From Polaribacter sp. (GTDB taxonomy: Bacteria; Bacteroidota; Bacteroidia; Flavobacteriales; Flavobacteriaceae), in NCBI GenBank assembly GCA_023254055.1, contig JALQYN010000052.1:1-64000 (forward strand): a stretch of 64,000 bases of DNA, written 5' to 3'. The position numbers and the translations under genes are program-made. A model generated the notes under the pieces. The model did no database searches and was not told where the DNA came from. It worked only from the letters and a program-made list of their open reading frames with translations. Below are positions 1 through 10,306 of this stretch, in pieces (position 1 is the stretch's first letter; every line of letters begins with the position of its first letter).

Positions 1-564
1 CATTGCAAAATCTGGTAATAAACCTGTCCACCAGAAAACTAAGGATACAGATAAATAAGTTGAAATTGCAAATACATCCCAAAGTAATGGGGAGTTAAAG
101 TTTACCCATAAAGATCCAAATTGGTTTGGAGTTGGTAATACCCAATATCCATTCCAAGGTCTTCCCATGTGTATAATTGGAAACAATCCTGCTTGAAATA
201 CCGCAAAGATTGTCATTGCTTCTGCAGAACGGTTAATAGCCATTCTCCATTTTTGACGGAATAATAATAATACTGCTGAGATTAATGTACCGGCGTGACC
301 AATACCTACCCACCATACAAAGTTTGTAATATCCCAAGCCCATCCAATGTTCTTGTTCAATCCCCAAACTCCAATTCCAGTTCCAACTGTGTAGAAAATA
401 CATCCAAATCCCCATAACATTGCTGCTAAAGAAATGTAAAATGCTATGTACCAATTTTTATTTGCTTTCCCTTCGATAGGTCTAGCAATATCTTCAGTAA
501 TATCGTGGTAACTTTTATCACCTAATACTAATGGTTCCCTTATGGGTGCTTCGTAATGAGACAT
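1..564 (-). CDS. actC: Alternative complex III subunit ActC (NrfD-like), 3' part outside window
   Basis: N-terminal 188 residues of a polytopic inner-membrane protein of the NrfD/PsrC family. The ATG is at 564-562 and the frame stays open to base 1. The product begins MSHYEAPIREPLVLGDKSYH, and hydrophobic helices follow, one near residues 40-60 (WYIAFYISLAAMLWGFGC). It lies 21 bp downstream of actB on the same strand, in the order actA-actB-actC known for alternative complex III. In that complex this subunit forms the quinol-binding membrane part and passes electrons to the haem and Fe-S subunits. The rest of the gene, and probably actD onward, lies to the left of the window. Family and context agree; only completeness is unknown. 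Confidence 0.88.
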   Translation of the reverse strand, partial: MSHYEAPIREPLVLGDKSYHDITEDIARPIEGKANKNWYIAFYISLAAMLWGFGCIFYTVGTGIGVWGLNKNIGWAWDITNFVWWVGIGHAGTLISAVLLLFRQKWRMAINRSAEAMTIFAVFQAGLFPIIHMGRPWNGYWVLPTPNQFGSLWVNFNSPLLWDVFAISTYLSVSLVFWWTGLLPDFAM

Positions 565-585
565 CTTCTATATCTTAAATTTTAA

Positions 586-3500
586 TTACGCTTCGTTTGT
601 ATTATTAACTTTTACTTGATAAACTACGTTTGGTTTCGTACCAATATAATCTAACACGTGATAAGCTCTTTTATCTTCTTTTAAATGTGCTACTGCATCT
701 TCAGAGTTGTTAACATCTCCAAATACCATTGCTCCTGTTGTACAAGCTGAAGAACATGCTGTAGAAAACTCATTTGCTTCAATTTTTCTACCTTCTTTTT
801 TCGCTTTTAAAATTGTTGCTTGTGTCATTTGAATACACATAGAACATTTTTCCATAACTCCTCTAGAACGAACAACAACATCTGGATTTAATACCATTTT
901 ACCGTATTCGTCATTCATATTGAAATCAAATTCATTGTTATTACTGTAGTTAAACCAGTTAAAACGACGAACTCTATATGGACAGTTGTTTGCACAATAT
1001 CTTGTACCTACACAACGGTTATATGCCATTTGATTTTGACCTTGACGACCATGAGATGTTGCTGCAACTGGACAAACAGTCTCACATGGAGCTTGATTAC
1101 AGTGTTGACACATCATCGGTTGAAAAGCTACCGTTGGGTTCTCTGCTACTGCTTCAATTGTAGCAAATAAATCTCCACCACTTAATTCAAGTACTTTCTC
1201 TGCATATTTTCTTTCTAGATCTTTACTTGCAATATTTGGATATTTTTTACCAAACTCTTCGATAGTCATTCTATCTGCATCTTTTTGAGCACCTGTTTCA
1301 GCTACTTCTGAAGAATAATATCTATCAATACGCAACCAATGCATATCTCTACCAACTCTCACTTCATGTTTACCAACAACTGGAACATTGTTTTCTGCAT
1401 GACATGCAACAACACAAGCTCCACATCCTGTACAAGAAGTTAGGTCTATTGATAAATTAAAATGGTGTCCAACACTTCTATCATGTTTATCCCAAAGATC
1501 TACAGAATTTGCTTCTATTTCTTTGTGATTGAATGAAGCCATTGCTGGTTTGTTCCAAGTATGTTTTGGATCTAAAGAATGATCTGTAACTTGAGCTAAA
1601 GTAGCTTGCTTTAAAATATCATGTCTACCTGCAATCGTTTTCTGAACCTGTGTACAAGCAAACTTATGTGTTCCACTAGTTTTTTCTATGGTAACATTTG
1701 CTTGAATAGATTTAGAATTGAAGTATAATGGAAATGCATTCACTCCAACTACCATTGCATCTTTTAAATTCTGTGTTCTTCCATATCCTAAAGCCAATCC
1801 AACAGAACCTTTTGCTTGTCCCGGTTGAACCATTACTGGAACATTAGAAACGGTAACTCCGTTTACAGTAATATTTGCATATTGTCCGTTGATAGCACCA
1901 TTATCTTGCACAGGATTAGAGAAACCTAATTCTCTTGCATCTGGCATAGACATCGTTAAATAATTATCCCAAGAAGCTCTTGTAATTGGATCTGGCAATT
2001 CTTGTAACCATGGATTGTTTGCTTGTTTACCATCACCCAAAGCGATTGAAGTAAACAAATTTAACTCCATGTTAGAAGTTTTTGTAGAGCTCTTTAAAGT
2101 AGAAGCTGCTGCTGCTAAATCTAAAGAGTTTGCAGAAACTGAATTAGAAACTGCCTTTTTAAATGTTCCATCATGTAATGCTTGATTCCATGATTTACCT
2201 TCTAATATATTTGAAGCCCAAAAAGCTCTCAAATAATCGTAATAAGAAGTAGCGTTACCAGACCATTTTAATAAAACATCTTGCAATTGACGTGAATTAA
2301 ATAATGGTTGGATGGTAGGCTGTACTAAACTGTGTATTCCTGAAGTTAGACTTACATCTCCCCAAGACTCTAAAAAGTGAGACATTGGTAATGCAAATTC
2401 TGTTGTACTTGCAGTTTCATCGAATTGCTCAGAAAGGGCAACCGATAATTTTAATTTCCCAATGTGCTCTTTTAATTCATTTCCACTTGCTAAAGAGTAA
2501 ACAGGATTCACATTGTGAGTTATTAATCCTTTTACTTTTCCAGATTTGATATCTGCAACTAACTGAGCAACATCGGCATCGTTTCCTTGTCTGATATTAT
2601 TTGTAGTAGCTGCATCCATTACATTACTTTGTAATGCAATGTTAATTGCCATTGCAATTATTTGAGCATTTTTATCATTTAAACCAGTTACTACAACTCC
2701 GTTTGCTCCTGCATTTTTTAACTGATTTGCTGCTTTTTTAACTTCTGCATCAACAGGTGTTGCTTTTGAAGGCAAATTAGAACCTGTTACATGATTGTAT
2801 AAATTGATTAAAGCAAAAACTTGTTCAGATGGTTTTAAAATAATTCTCTTATCAGCATTTGCTCCAGTTAATGTCATATTAGATTCAAACTGAATATGTC
2901 TAGACATTTTACCTGTTTCAGGTTTTCTGCTTGCAGCATAGCTTTTATCATATCCACCTTGCCAATCTCCTAAGAAATCTGCTCCAACTGAAACAATCAC
3001 TTTTGCAGTATCAAAATGATAGGTTGGCAAAGAACGTGTACCGTAAAAAGCTTCAAAAGCATCTAAAGCTCCAGATTCTGAAACTGCATCATAGACCACA
3101 TGTTTTACATTTGGAAAAGCAGTTGTAAATTCTGAAATTATTTTTTCAGTAGATGGACTCGCTAATGTTCCTGTTAATAAAACAACAGATTCATTTGCGT
3201 CTTTTAACTCGTTTAATTTCTTAGCGATTTTAGCATCAGCATCATTCCAAGTTAAAAGTGATTCTTTATTCTGAGGCTCTTTTAAACGTAATTGATTGTC
3301 ATAAAGAGATAGCACTGACGCTTGCACACGAGCATTTGTTGTTCCGTTTGCCTCTTTATTTGGCATTACTAAAATAGGACGACCTTCTCTAGTTTTCACT
3401 AAAATATTTGCGAAATCATAACCATCTGCAATTGTTGTTGCATACCAATCTGCAACTCCAAGTGTAATATCATCTGGTTTTACAACATAAGGAATCGATT

Positions 3501-3726
3501 TTCTAACAGGACCCTCACAAGCAGCTAAAGATGCAGCTGCAGTAGTAAATCCTACATATTTTAAGAAGTCTCTTCTTGTTGTAGAGGATGCTTCTAAAGT
3601 TTCTTTATCTCCTAAAAACTCATCTGTTGGAATTTCTTCTACAAATTCATTTTTACTTAGCGTTTCAACAATAGAACCTTCTTTCAGTTCCTCAACACTT
3701 TGCCAGTATTTTTTGTTTGAAGCCAT
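586..3726 (-). CDS. actB: Alternative complex III subunit ActB (molybdopterin-oxidoreductase-like/Fe-S protein)
   Basis: 1046-residue Fe-S subunit of the quinol:cytochrome c/oxidase oxidoreductase. The N-terminus carries a late twin-arginine signal (RRDFLK at 51-56) followed by a lipobox-like LAAC with Cys70, so a folded, Tat-exported and possibly lipid-anchored protein is likely. Residues of about 90-730 resemble the molybdopterin oxidoreductase fold; in ActB proteins this part is known to lack the cofactor. The C-terminal part carries four cysteine clusters: CTGCGACVVAC near 765, CQHCNQAPCETVCP, CVGTRYCANNCP, and CSMC with CSSAC. These fit one [3Fe-4S] and three [4Fe-4S] centres, as in ActB of other species. 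It lies between actA and actC, 29 bp after actA. Confidence 0.92.
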   Translation of the reverse strand: MASNKKYWQSVEELKEGSIVETLSKNEFVEEIPTDEFLGDKETLEASSTTRRDFLKYVGFTTAAASLAACEGPVRKSIPYVVKPDDITLGVADWYATTIADGYDFANILVKTREGRPILVMPNKEANGTTNARVQASVLSLYDNQLRLKEPQNKESLLTWNDADAKIAKKLNELKDANESVVLLTGTLASPSTEKIISEFTTAFPNVKHVVYDAVSESGALDAFEAFYGTRSLPTYHFDTAKVIVSVGADFLGDWQGGYDKSYAASRKPETGKMSRHIQFESNMTLTGANADKRIILKPSEQVFALINLYNHVTGSNLPSKATPVDAEVKKAANQLKNAGANGVVVTGLNDKNAQIIAMAINIALQSNVMDAATTNNIRQGNDADVAQLVADIKSGKVKGLITHNVNPVYSLASGNELKEHIGKLKLSVALSEQFDETASTTEFALPMSHFLESWGDVSLTSGIHSLVQPTIQPLFNSRQLQDVLLKWSGNATSYYDYLRAFWASNILEGKSWNQALHDGTFKKAVSNSVSANSLDLAAAASTLKSSTKTSNMELNLFTSIALGDGKQANNPWLQELPDPITRASWDNYLTMSMPDARELGFSNPVQDNGAINGQYANITVNGVTVSNVPVMVQPGQAKGSVGLALGYGRTQNLKDAMVVGVNAFPLYFNSKSIQANVTIEKTSGTHKFACTQVQKTIAGRHDILKQATLAQVTDHSLDPKHTWNKPAMASFNHKEIEANSVDLWDKHDRSVGHHFNLSIDLTSCTGCGACVVACHAENNVPVVGKHEVRVGRDMHWLRIDRYYSSEVAETGAQKDADRMTIEEFGKKYPNIASKDLERKYAEKVLELSGGDLFATIEAVAENPTVAFQPMMCQHCNQAPCETVCPVAATSHGRQGQNQMAYNRCVGTRYCANNCPYRVRRFNWFNYSNNNEFDFNMNDEYGKMVLNPDVVVRSRGVMEKCSMCIQMTQATILKAKKEGRKIEANEFSTACSSACTTGAMVFGDVNNSEDAVAHLKEDKRAYHVLDYIGTKPNVVYQVKVNNTNEA

Positions 3727-3755
3727 GTATATACTTGTTTTTTACTTTCTGATTA

Positions 3756-5042
3756 TTAATAGTGACATTTACCACATTCTTTTCCACCTAATTGAGCTAC
3801 TGTAACTTGCTCAACTCCATATTTCTTAGACAACTGTTCGTGGATTTTAGTGTAATATGCATTTCCTTTTAAATCTACATTTGTTTGTTTATGACAATCT
3901 ATACACCAACCCATTGTTAATGGAGAAAATTGATATACTTCATCCATAGTCTCAACTGGTCCGTGACAAGTTTGACATTTCTGATTCCCAACAGTTACGT
4001 GTTGTGAGTGATTGAAATATGCGAAATCTGGTAAATTATGCACCCTTACCCATTTAATAGGTTGAGTTTTACCTGTATAAGTTAAATTATCTGCATCCCA
4101 ACCAGCAGCAGTATATAATTTTTGAATTTCAGCATCTAGCTCAGCTTTGCCTAAGCCCATAGATTCAATTTTAGTATCTTCTGCAACTTCTGCAATATTT
4201 TTATGACAATTCATACAAACATTTACTGAAGGAATTCCAGAGGTTTTACTGTGTTTTGCAGAAGAGTGACAATATTGACAATCAATTTTATTATCACCTG
4301 CGTGAATTGTATGTGAAAACGCTATAGGTTGAATTGGTTGATACCCTTCATCTACACCGATTTGGAACAATGTTCCGAACAATACATATGCCGTTGTTAA
4401 TGCTAAAAAGATGGTTAGCAACACATGTAAAAATGTGTTTCTTTTAAATCCTGCCCACAACTCTTGCACATTACCTGCTAAACCTGGTGTTTTAGGAGCT
4501 CCTTTTAATTCGCTAATAACTTTTAGCAAACTTGATATAATTAAAATTCCAACTACAACAAGTGCAATCAAAATTCTAGTTAACCAAGGAGAAGCTTCTT
4601 TTACTACCGCTACAGTAGTATCACCTCCAGCAGCATTCGCTTTCTTTGGATCACCAACAGTTGTATAATAAAGAATATCTTCGATATTTTTATCTGTTAA
4701 CTGAGGGAATGCGGTCATTGGAGAACCTTTATACTCATCAAAAATTGCATTTGCATCTGCATCACCAGAAGCTCTTAAAGCCGCATTATCTTTAATCCAA
4801 GATTTTAACCAATCTGCTTCTCTTCTTTCTTCAACTTTTCCTAATGCAGGTCCAACAAACTTTTTATCAAGTTTATGACATGAAGAACATAAAGATTTAA
4901 ACAATTTTCTACCTTCTGATTGCCTTTCTGCATCTACTGCGTCTTGCGCATACAAAGAAAGACTCATTGAAAAAATTAAAAGGAAAGTAAAACTTTTTAG
5001 TAGTAATCTGGTTAATTGACTGTGTTTTTCCACACTTTTCAT
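3756..5042 (-). CDS. actA: Alternative complex III multihaem cytochrome c subunit ActA (with an ActE-like N-terminal domain)
   Basis: Exported multihaem cytochrome c, 428 residues from the ATG at 5042-5040. That start gives a clean signal sequence (MKSVEKHSQLTRLLLKSFTF then SLSLYAQ); the frame extends 35 codons further up, but those residues look non-coding. Six CxxCH haem sites are visible: CSSCH near residue 51, then CQYCH, CMNCH, CQTCH, CIDCH and CGKCH between about 253 and 425. Two membrane helices (about 152-174 and 203-228) separate the first haem domain from the other five. Classical ActA is pentahaem, so the N-terminal monohaem domain looks like a fused ActE-type cytochrome (inference). 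First gene of the act operon. Confidence 0.88.
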   Translation of the reverse strand: MKSVEKHSQLTRLLLKSFTFLLIFSMSLSLYAQDAVDAERQSEGRKLFKSLCSSCHKLDKKFVGPALGKVEERREADWLKSWIKDNAALRASGDADANAIFDEYKGSPMTAFPQLTDKNIEDILYYTTVGDPKKANAAGGDTTVAVVKEASPWLTRILIALVVVGILIISSLLKVISELKGAPKTPGLAGNVQELWAGFKRNTFLHVLLTIFLALTTAYVLFGTLFQIGVDEGYQPIQPIAFSHTIHAGDNKIDCQYCHSSAKHSKTSGIPSVNVCMNCHKNIAEVAEDTKIESMGLGKAELDAEIQKLYTAAGWDADNLTYTGKTQPIKWVRVHNLPDFAYFNHSQHVTVGNQKCQTCHGPVETMDEVYQFSPLTMGWCIDCHKQTNVDLKGNAYYTKIHEQLSKKYGVEQVTVAQLGGKECGKCHY

Positions 5043-5125
5043 ACTATAAAATATAAATTTTCTATCTAGTTTGGTGCCTGTAATAAATTCAAAATCTAAA
5101 AAACTCAGATTTTTGAACAGCTCCA

Positions 5126-5133
5126 CAAAAGTA
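5126..5133 (-). promoter_or_regulatory. Candidate -7 box for the act operon
   Basis: On the minus strand this reads TACTTTTG, matching the Bacteroidetes -7 element TAnnTTTG. It lies about 80 nt before the chosen ActA start at 5042, and it overlaps the extended upstream frame, which supports the shorter start. No clear TTTG -33 element is seen at the usual distance. Confidence 0.4.
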
Positions 5134-5256
5134 GCATTTATCTCCAAATTTTGAAATGCTAATATAATGTTAATTCATAATTTATACCCATTCTAAATAA
5201 AGACAAATACTAAACTTGTATGAAACAAGTTGTTACTTTTGTAAAAAAGTTTTTAA

Positions 5257-5616
5257 ATGAAAAATATAAAGTCGGTTTTTGTACCTTTTTTGTTCACAGT
5301 TATTCTTGGAATAACAAGTGTAAATGGGCAAACAACAACAAGTGAAGAAGTAAAATCTCTTATTAATAAGAAGATAGAATACAACAAGAAAAACGGTTAT
5401 GGTTTTAGGATTCAATTAGAAAGCGGACAAGAGACTGCAATAAAAACTACACAGAGCAAATTTGAATTAGAATTCCCTGCGATTAAAACCCATATTTTAT
5501 TTGAATCTCCAGAATGGAAAGTGCAGGTTGGAGATTACAAAACACGGTTAGAAGCAGATCGAGTACTGAATGAAATTAAAATAAAATTTACCTCTGCAAT
5601 TATAGTCCCTAGATAA
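5257..5616 (+). CDS. Exported SPOR-domain protein
   Basis: 119-residue protein with a cleavable signal sequence (about residues 1-24, ending SVNGQ). The C-terminal 70 residues (from GFRIQLESG to SAIIVPR, including WKVQVGDYKTRLEADRVLNEIK) look like a SPOR domain, the fold that binds denuded glycan strands of septal peptidoglycan. A role at the cell wall or division site is inferred from the domain. A TACTTTTG box at 5234-5241 lies 15 nt before the ATG and probably is its -7 element. It converges on infB and shares a bidirectional terminator with it. The adjacent act operon is divergent and functionally unrelated. Confidence 0.7.
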   Translation: MKNIKSVFVPFLFTVILGITSVNGQTTTSEEVKSLINKKIEYNKKNGYGFRIQLESGQETAIKTTQSKFELEFPAIKTHILFESPEWKVQVGDYKTRLEADRVLNEIKIKFTSAIIVPR

Positions 5617-5634
5617 ATTTAAAACATAAAAAAA

Positions 5635-5659
5635 GGAGCGAAAATTCGCTCCTTTTTTT
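5635..5659. terminator. Bidirectional terminator between the SPOR gene and infB
   Basis: GGAGCGAA (5635-5642) pairs with TTCGCTCC (5645-5652). It is flanked by an A-run on the left and a T-run on the right (5653-5659), so it can stop transcripts of both convergent genes. Confidence 0.85.
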
Positions 5660-5672
5660 ATATAATTGATTC

Positions 5673-8423
5673 TTATTTCAATTTTTTCTTTACAGCTACT
5701 TCTTGGTAAGCTTCAATCACATCACCTTCTTTAATATCATTGTATCCTTTTATTTGAATACCACAATCATATCCTTTTGCAACTTCTTTAACATCATCTT
5801 TAAAACGTTTTAAAGAAAGTAATTCTCCTGTATGAACAACAATACCATCTCTAATAATTCTAATTAATGAGTTTCTAAAGATTTTACCACTAATAACCAT
5901 ACAACCGGCAATGTTACCAACTTTAGAAATTTTATACACTTCTCTAATTTCAACATTTCCTGTAACCTCTTCTTTCATGTCTGGAGAAAGCATTCCCTCC
6001 ATAGCATCTTTAAGGTCATTAATTGCATCATATATAATAGAGTAATTTCTGATATCTACTTCTTCTTTATCAGCTACAATCCTAGCATTTACTTGAGGTC
6101 GAACATTAAATCCGATTACAATTGCATCAGATGCTGATGCTAACAATACGTCAGATTCTGTAATGGCTCCAACTCCTTTGTGAATGATATTTACTTGGAT
6201 CTCATCTGTTGATAATTTCTGGAATGAATCTGTTAATGCTTCTACAGAACCATCTACATCTCCTTTTAAGATAATGTTTAATTCTTTAAAGTCTCCTAAT
6301 GCAATTCTTCTTCCAATTTCATCAAGTGTTAATGTTTTCTGTGTTCTTACAGATTGCTCTCTTTGTAATTGAGAGCGTTTAGAGGCAATTTGTTTTGCTT
6401 CTCTCTCGTCTTCAAATACATTGAATTTATCACCTGCTTGTGGCGCTCCGTCCAACCCTAAAATTGATACTGGCGTCGAAGGTCCAGCTTCTTTTAAGTT
6501 TGTTCCTTTATCATCAAACATTGCTTTTACTTTACCGCTGTTTTTACCAGCTAGCATGTAATCACCAATTTTTAAAGTTCCGGCTTGTACTAATATTGTA
6601 GTTACATACCCTCTACCTTTATCTAATAAAGCTTCAACAACTGCTCCAGTTGCTAATTTATTTGGATTTGCTTTTAATTCTAAAACCTCTGCTTCTAACA
6701 ATACTTTTTCTAACAATTCTGGAATTCCTTCTCCCGTTTTAGCGGAAATATCTTGAGATTGAATGGTTCCTCCCCAATCTTCTACCAATAAATTCATGGC
6801 AGATAATTGTGTTTTTACATTGTCTGGATTTGCATTTGGTTTATCAATCTTATTGATTGCAAATATAATTGGAACCCCTGCTGCTTGTGCATGAGATATT
6901 GCCTCTTTTGTTTGCGGCATTACATCATCATCAGCTGCAACAACGATAATTACTAAATCTGTAACTTGAGCACCACGAGCACGCATCGCCGTAAAGGCTT
7001 CGTGACCTGGTGTATCTAAAAATGCTATTTTCTGATCTCCAACCTTTACAGCATAAGCACCAATATGTTGTGTAATTCCTCCTGACTCTCCTTCAATAAC
7101 ATTTGCATTTCTAATATAATCTAACAAAGATGTTTTACCATGATCTACGTGACCCATTACCGTAATAATTGGAGCACGAGTTTCTAAATCTTCTTCACTA
7201 TCTTCTACTTCTACAATAGCTTCTTCTACTTCAGCACCAACAAACTCAACTTTATAATTGAATTCTTCTGCAACAATAACCAATGTTTCTGCGTCTAAAC
7301 GCTGATTCATTGTCACCATCATTCCTAATGACATACATGCAGAAATAATATCAGTAACAGGAACATCCATCATGGTTGCTACCTCACTTACAGTAACAAA
7401 TTCTGTTGCTTTTAAAATTTTATTTTCTGCAGCAGCTATTTCTTGATCCATTTCAGACTGCTGTCTGTGTTGATCTCTTTTATCTCTACGGTATTTTGCT
7501 CCTTTACCTTTAGTAGATTTTCCTTGAAGTCTTTCTAAGGTTTCACGAACTTGCTTTTGAACTTCTGCTTCTGTAGGTTCTTCTTTTTTAACAACTGGTC
7601 TAGCTGGACCTCTTCCTTTGAAACCACCTCTGTTATTTCCAGCAGCATTTCTACCAGGATTATTTCTGTTGTTATTTGCAGGCTTAACAATTCTTTTTCT
7701 TTTCTTCTTTGGATCAGAAGCTGCAGTTTTATCTGTATTTTTAGCTTCTGGCTTCTTCTTCTTAGGTTTTTCGAATTGCTTTAAGTCGATTTTTTGACCT
7801 GTTATTTTTGGCCCATCTAATTTTTTATATTGAGTTGTAAGTTTTTCTGCATTTTCGGCAGTAACTTCCTCTTCTACTTCTGAAACAACCTCTGTTTTTT
7901 CTTCTTTTTTAACTTCTTTAACTTCAGGCTTCTGTTCTTTTACAATCTCTTCTGCCTTTGGCTTTTCTTCTTTTTCTACTTTCTCTTCAACAGACTTTTC
8001 TTCTTTTACAACTTCCTTTTCAACAGGTTTTTCTACTACTGGTTCTGGTTGTTTCTTAGCAGGAGTTGGATTGATATCAATTTTACCAACAGTTTTAACT
8101 TCAACTTTTTCTGCTTTGGCTTTTAAGACTTCTCTTTTAGCTTCTTCTTCTAAACGTTTTTGTTCTAGTTTAGCTTCTAATTCTAATCTTATGGCTTCTT
8201 TCTCTTTTCTCTTTTCTTCTCCTACTTCTTTTGAAGCGGCTTTTTTAGTTTTATCTGTTTGAAAACCATCAAGCAATACTTGATATATTTCACCAGATAT
8301 TTTAGTAGTTGGACGCGCTTCTATTTCGTGTCCATTTTTTGATAAATGTTCTACCGCTCTATCTAGAGAAATATTTAATTCTCTTAAAACTTTATTAAGC
8401 CTCATTGTTCTGCCTTCAGCCAT
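5673..8423 (-). CDS. infB: Translation initiation factor IF-2
   Basis: 916-residue GTPase that places fMet-tRNA on the 30S subunit and promotes subunit joining. The N-terminus [20 protein letters not shown] is typical of Bacteroidetes IF-2. A long Lys/Glu-rich and low-complexity linker (about residues 55-330) precedes the conserved core. The G domain starts near residue 417: G1 [10 protein letters not shown]3 DTPGHEAF, G4 NKID. C-terminal beta-barrel and fMet-tRNA-binding domains follow, ending KKKLK. It is the last gene of rimP-nusA-infB, 90 bp after nusA, and ends at a shared terminator. No anomaly was seen. Confidence 0.97.
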   Translation of the reverse strand: MAEGRTMRLNKVLRELNISLDRAVEHLSKNGHEIEARPTTKISGEIYQVLLDGFQTDKTKKAASKEVGEEKRKEKEAIRLELEAKLEQKRLEEEAKREVLKAKAEKVEVKTVGKIDINPTPAKKQPEPVVEKPVEKEVVKEEKSVEEKVEKEEKPKAEEIVKEQKPEVKEVKKEEKTEVVSEVEEEVTAENAEKLTTQYKKLDGPKITGQKIDLKQFEKPKKKKPEAKNTDKTAASDPKKKRKRIVKPANNNRNNPGRNAAGNNRGGFKGRGPARPVVKKEEPTEAEVQKQVRETLERLQGKSTKGKGAKYRRDKRDQHRQQSEMDQEIAAAENKILKATEFVTVSEVATMMDVPVTDIISACMSLGMMVTMNQRLDAETLVIVAEEFNYKVEFVGAEVEEAIVEVEDSEEDLETRAPIITVMGHVDHGKTSLLDYIRNANVIEGESGGITQHIGAYAVKVGDQKIAFLDTPGHEAFTAMRARGAQVTDLVIIVVAADDDVMPQTKEAISHAQAAGVPIIFAINKIDKPNANPDNVKTQLSAMNLLVEDWGGTIQSQDISAKTGEGIPELLEKVLLEAEVLELKANPNKLATGAVVEALLDKGRGYVTTILVQAGTLKIGDYMLAGKNSGKVKAMFDDKGTNLKEAGPSTPVSILGLDGAPQAGDKFNVFEDEREAKQIASKRSQLQREQSVRTQKTLTLDEIGRRIALGDFKELNIILKGDVDGSVEALTDSFQKLSTDEIQVNIIHKGVGAITESDVLLASASDAIVIGFNVRPQVNARIVADKEEVDIRNYSIIYDAINDLKDAMEGMLSPDMKEEVTGNVEIREVYKISKVGNIAGCMVISGKIFRNSLIRIIRDGIVVHTGELLSLKRFKDDVKEVAKGYDCGIQIKGYNDIKEGDVIEAYQEVAVKKKLK

Positions 8424-8513
8424 ATATTTTTATTATTTTGTCTTTAAAGAAAATATTTTTATACGTTGTATAATTCTATTTTCAGAATAATTTATAATTG
8501 TCAGATTAGCCTT

Positions 8514-9770
8514 TTAATCTTCAAATTCGTCTTTTAATATTTGTTGAACCTCTAAAATTGTTTCCTCTTCTAGATCTGTTCTTTTAAGCAATTCTGCTAC
8601 ATCTTTTTCTAAAACACTTCTTGCAGTATCTAAACCTATTTTTTTCAATTCGTCAATTACCCATCCTTCTATTTCATCACCAAACTCTGTCAATTCAACA
8701 TCTTCATCTTCAATTCCTTCTCTTTGAACATCTATTTCGTAACCTGTTAACTGACTTGCCAATCTGATGTTTACACCACCTTTACCAATTGCTTTAGAAA
8801 CTTCTTCTGGTTTTAAGAAAACATCTACACGTCCTTTTTTACCATCAATTACCTCTTCTGCTGGTTTAATTTCCATCGAAACAATTTTTGCAGGACTCAA
8901 TGCTCTAGCAATATATAATTGTTCGTTTTTAGTATAATTGATAACATCAATATTTTCATTTCCTAACTCACGTACAATTCCGTGGATACGAGATCCTTTC
9001 ATTCCAACACAAGCTCCTACAGGATCTATTCTGTCGTCATAAGAATCTACGGCTACTTTTGCTTTTTCGCCTGGAATTCTTGCAACACCTTCAATAGTTA
9101 TCAATCCGTCGAAAACTTCAGGGATTTCTTGCTCAAATAATTTTACTAAAAACTCTGGTGATGTTCTTGATAAAATAATTGCTGGTTTGGTTCCTCTTAA
9201 CTCAACAGATTTTATTACCCCTCTTACAGAATCTCCTTTTCTAAAAAAGTCTGAACGAATTTGTTCGCTTTTTGGCAATACCAATTCGTTTCCTTCATCA
9301 TCTAATAAAATAACTGCATTATGTCTAATATGGTGCACTTCTGCACTATAAATCTCTCCTTCTAAATCTTTAAATTGTTTAAAGATATTGGTACTATCGT
9401 GTTCTTGTATTTTAGAAATTAAGTTTTGACGTAGTGCCAAAATAGCTCTTCTTCCTAAATCAATTAATTTTACCTCTTCAGACACATCCTCATCAATCTC
9501 AAAGTCTGGCTCAATTTTTCTTGCCTCAGACAATTCAATTTCTTCATTATCGTCTTCTACCATTCCGTCTGCGACAACAATTCTATTTCTCCAGATTTCT
9601 AAATCCCCTTTGTCAGGATTGATAATAATATCAAAATTATCATCTGATCCAAATTTACGCTTCAATGCAGCTCTAAAAACTTCTTCTAAAATAGACATCA
9701 ATGTTACTCTGTCTATACTTTTATTGTCTTTAAATTCTGAAAATGAATCAATTAAATCTATATTTTCCAT
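8514..9770 (-). CDS. nusA: Transcription termination/antitermination factor NusA
   Basis: 418-residue RNA polymerase-binding protein that modulates pausing, termination and antitermination. The order expected for NusA is visible: an N-terminal polymerase-binding domain (about 1-125), an S1 domain (about 130-200), and two KH RNA-binding domains (about 200-345, with VGACVGMKGSRI and SKAIGKGGVNIRLAS). A short acidic tail ends LKDEFED; the long C-terminal repeats of enterobacterial NusA are absent. It follows rimP by 12 bp and precedes infB, so it is co-transcribed with both. The hairpin leader upstream of rimP could give NusA control over its own operon (inference). Confidence 0.96.
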   Translation of the reverse strand: MENIDLIDSFSEFKDNKSIDRVTLMSILEEVFRAALKRKFGSDDNFDIIINPDKGDLEIWRNRIVVADGMVEDDNEEIELSEARKIEPDFEIDEDVSEEVKLIDLGRRAILALRQNLISKIQEHDSTNIFKQFKDLEGEIYSAEVHHIRHNAVILLDDEGNELVLPKSEQIRSDFFRKGDSVRGVIKSVELRGTKPAIILSRTSPEFLVKLFEQEIPEVFDGLITIEGVARIPGEKAKVAVDSYDDRIDPVGACVGMKGSRIHGIVRELGNENIDVINYTKNEQLYIARALSPAKIVSMEIKPAEEVIDGKKGRVDVFLKPEEVSKAIGKGGVNIRLASQLTGYEIDVQREGIEDEDVELTEFGDEIEGWVIDELKKIGLDTARSVLEKDVAELLKRTDLEEETILEVQQILKDEFED

Positions 9771-9782
9771 TCAACTCTTTTA

Positions 9783-10244
9783 TTAAAAAATTATCTTCAC
9801 TTTTGCTTCAACTATATCTTTATAAGGAATTGTTTCTGTTTTTTCTACAGTAACTTTCCCTTTTCCAATGGCCTTTGGTTCTCTTGCTTTCCAAGACAAC
9901 ACAATATCGTCTTTATTAACTTCTGTTAAAGTTCCTTCAATCTCTTGATTATTTTTCTTAACAGTTATAATTCTATTAAGATTTTTTATATACTGCCTTT
10001 GAACTTTTAATGGCTCTGCAATATCTGGCGAAGTAACTTCTAACGCAAAATCTTCTTCTTCTCTATCTAAATTATGCTCAATATTTCTACTGATTCTAAT
10101 ACATTCACTTAAAGAAATACCTTCATCACCATCAACAACAACCTGAATTTTATTCCCTGGCAAAAAAGATAAATCTATCAAATACAATGATTGGTTTTCT
10201 GCCAATGCTTCCTCTAATAAATCTTGTACTTTTTTTTTATCCAT
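9783..10244 (-). CDS. rimP: Ribosome maturation factor RimP
   Basis: 153-residue protein needed for late 30S subunit assembly. The RimP pattern is present: an N-terminal domain with IQVVVDGDEGISLSECIRIS, then the LEVTSPDIAEPLK segment near residue 68, and a C-terminal SH3-like barrel (about 90-153). It is the first gene of rimP-nusA-infB, an order conserved across bacteria. The ATG at 10244 is only 17 nt from a GC-rich hairpin with a U-run, which may attenuate the whole operon. Confidence 0.94.
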   Translation of the reverse strand: MDKKKVQDLLEEALAENQSLYLIDLSFLPGNKIQVVVDGDEGISLSECIRISRNIEHNLDREEEDFALEVTSPDIAEPLKVQRQYIKNLNRIITVKKNNQEIEGTLTEVNKDDIVLSWKAREPKAIGKGKVTVEKTETIPYKDIVEAKVKIIF

Positions 10245-10249
10245 TTTTG

Positions 10250-10276
10250 GTATAAAAAGAGGGGCTTATAGCCCCC
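10250..10276 (-). promoter_or_regulatory. Leader hairpin resembling an intrinsic terminator before rimP
   Basis: Read on the minus strand, GGGGCT (10275-10270) pairs with AGCCCC (10266-10261) around a 3-nt loop. The tract TCTTTTTATA follows directly. The hairpin lies between the predicted transcription start (near 10300) and the rimP ATG, so it would act inside the leader as an attenuator. No gene ends between the promoter and this hairpin, so it is not serving an upstream gene on this strand. Confidence 0.6.
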
Positions 10277-10306
10277 TTCATTCTTCTTTTACGTTATTTT
10301 TCGGTG

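Noticed and set aside
7551..8262. Open frames on the plus strand opposite the infB N-terminal half
   Set aside because: They are the reverse of a Lys/Glu-rich repeat-like segment, giving Phe/Ser/Leu-rich nonsense proteins without start signals.
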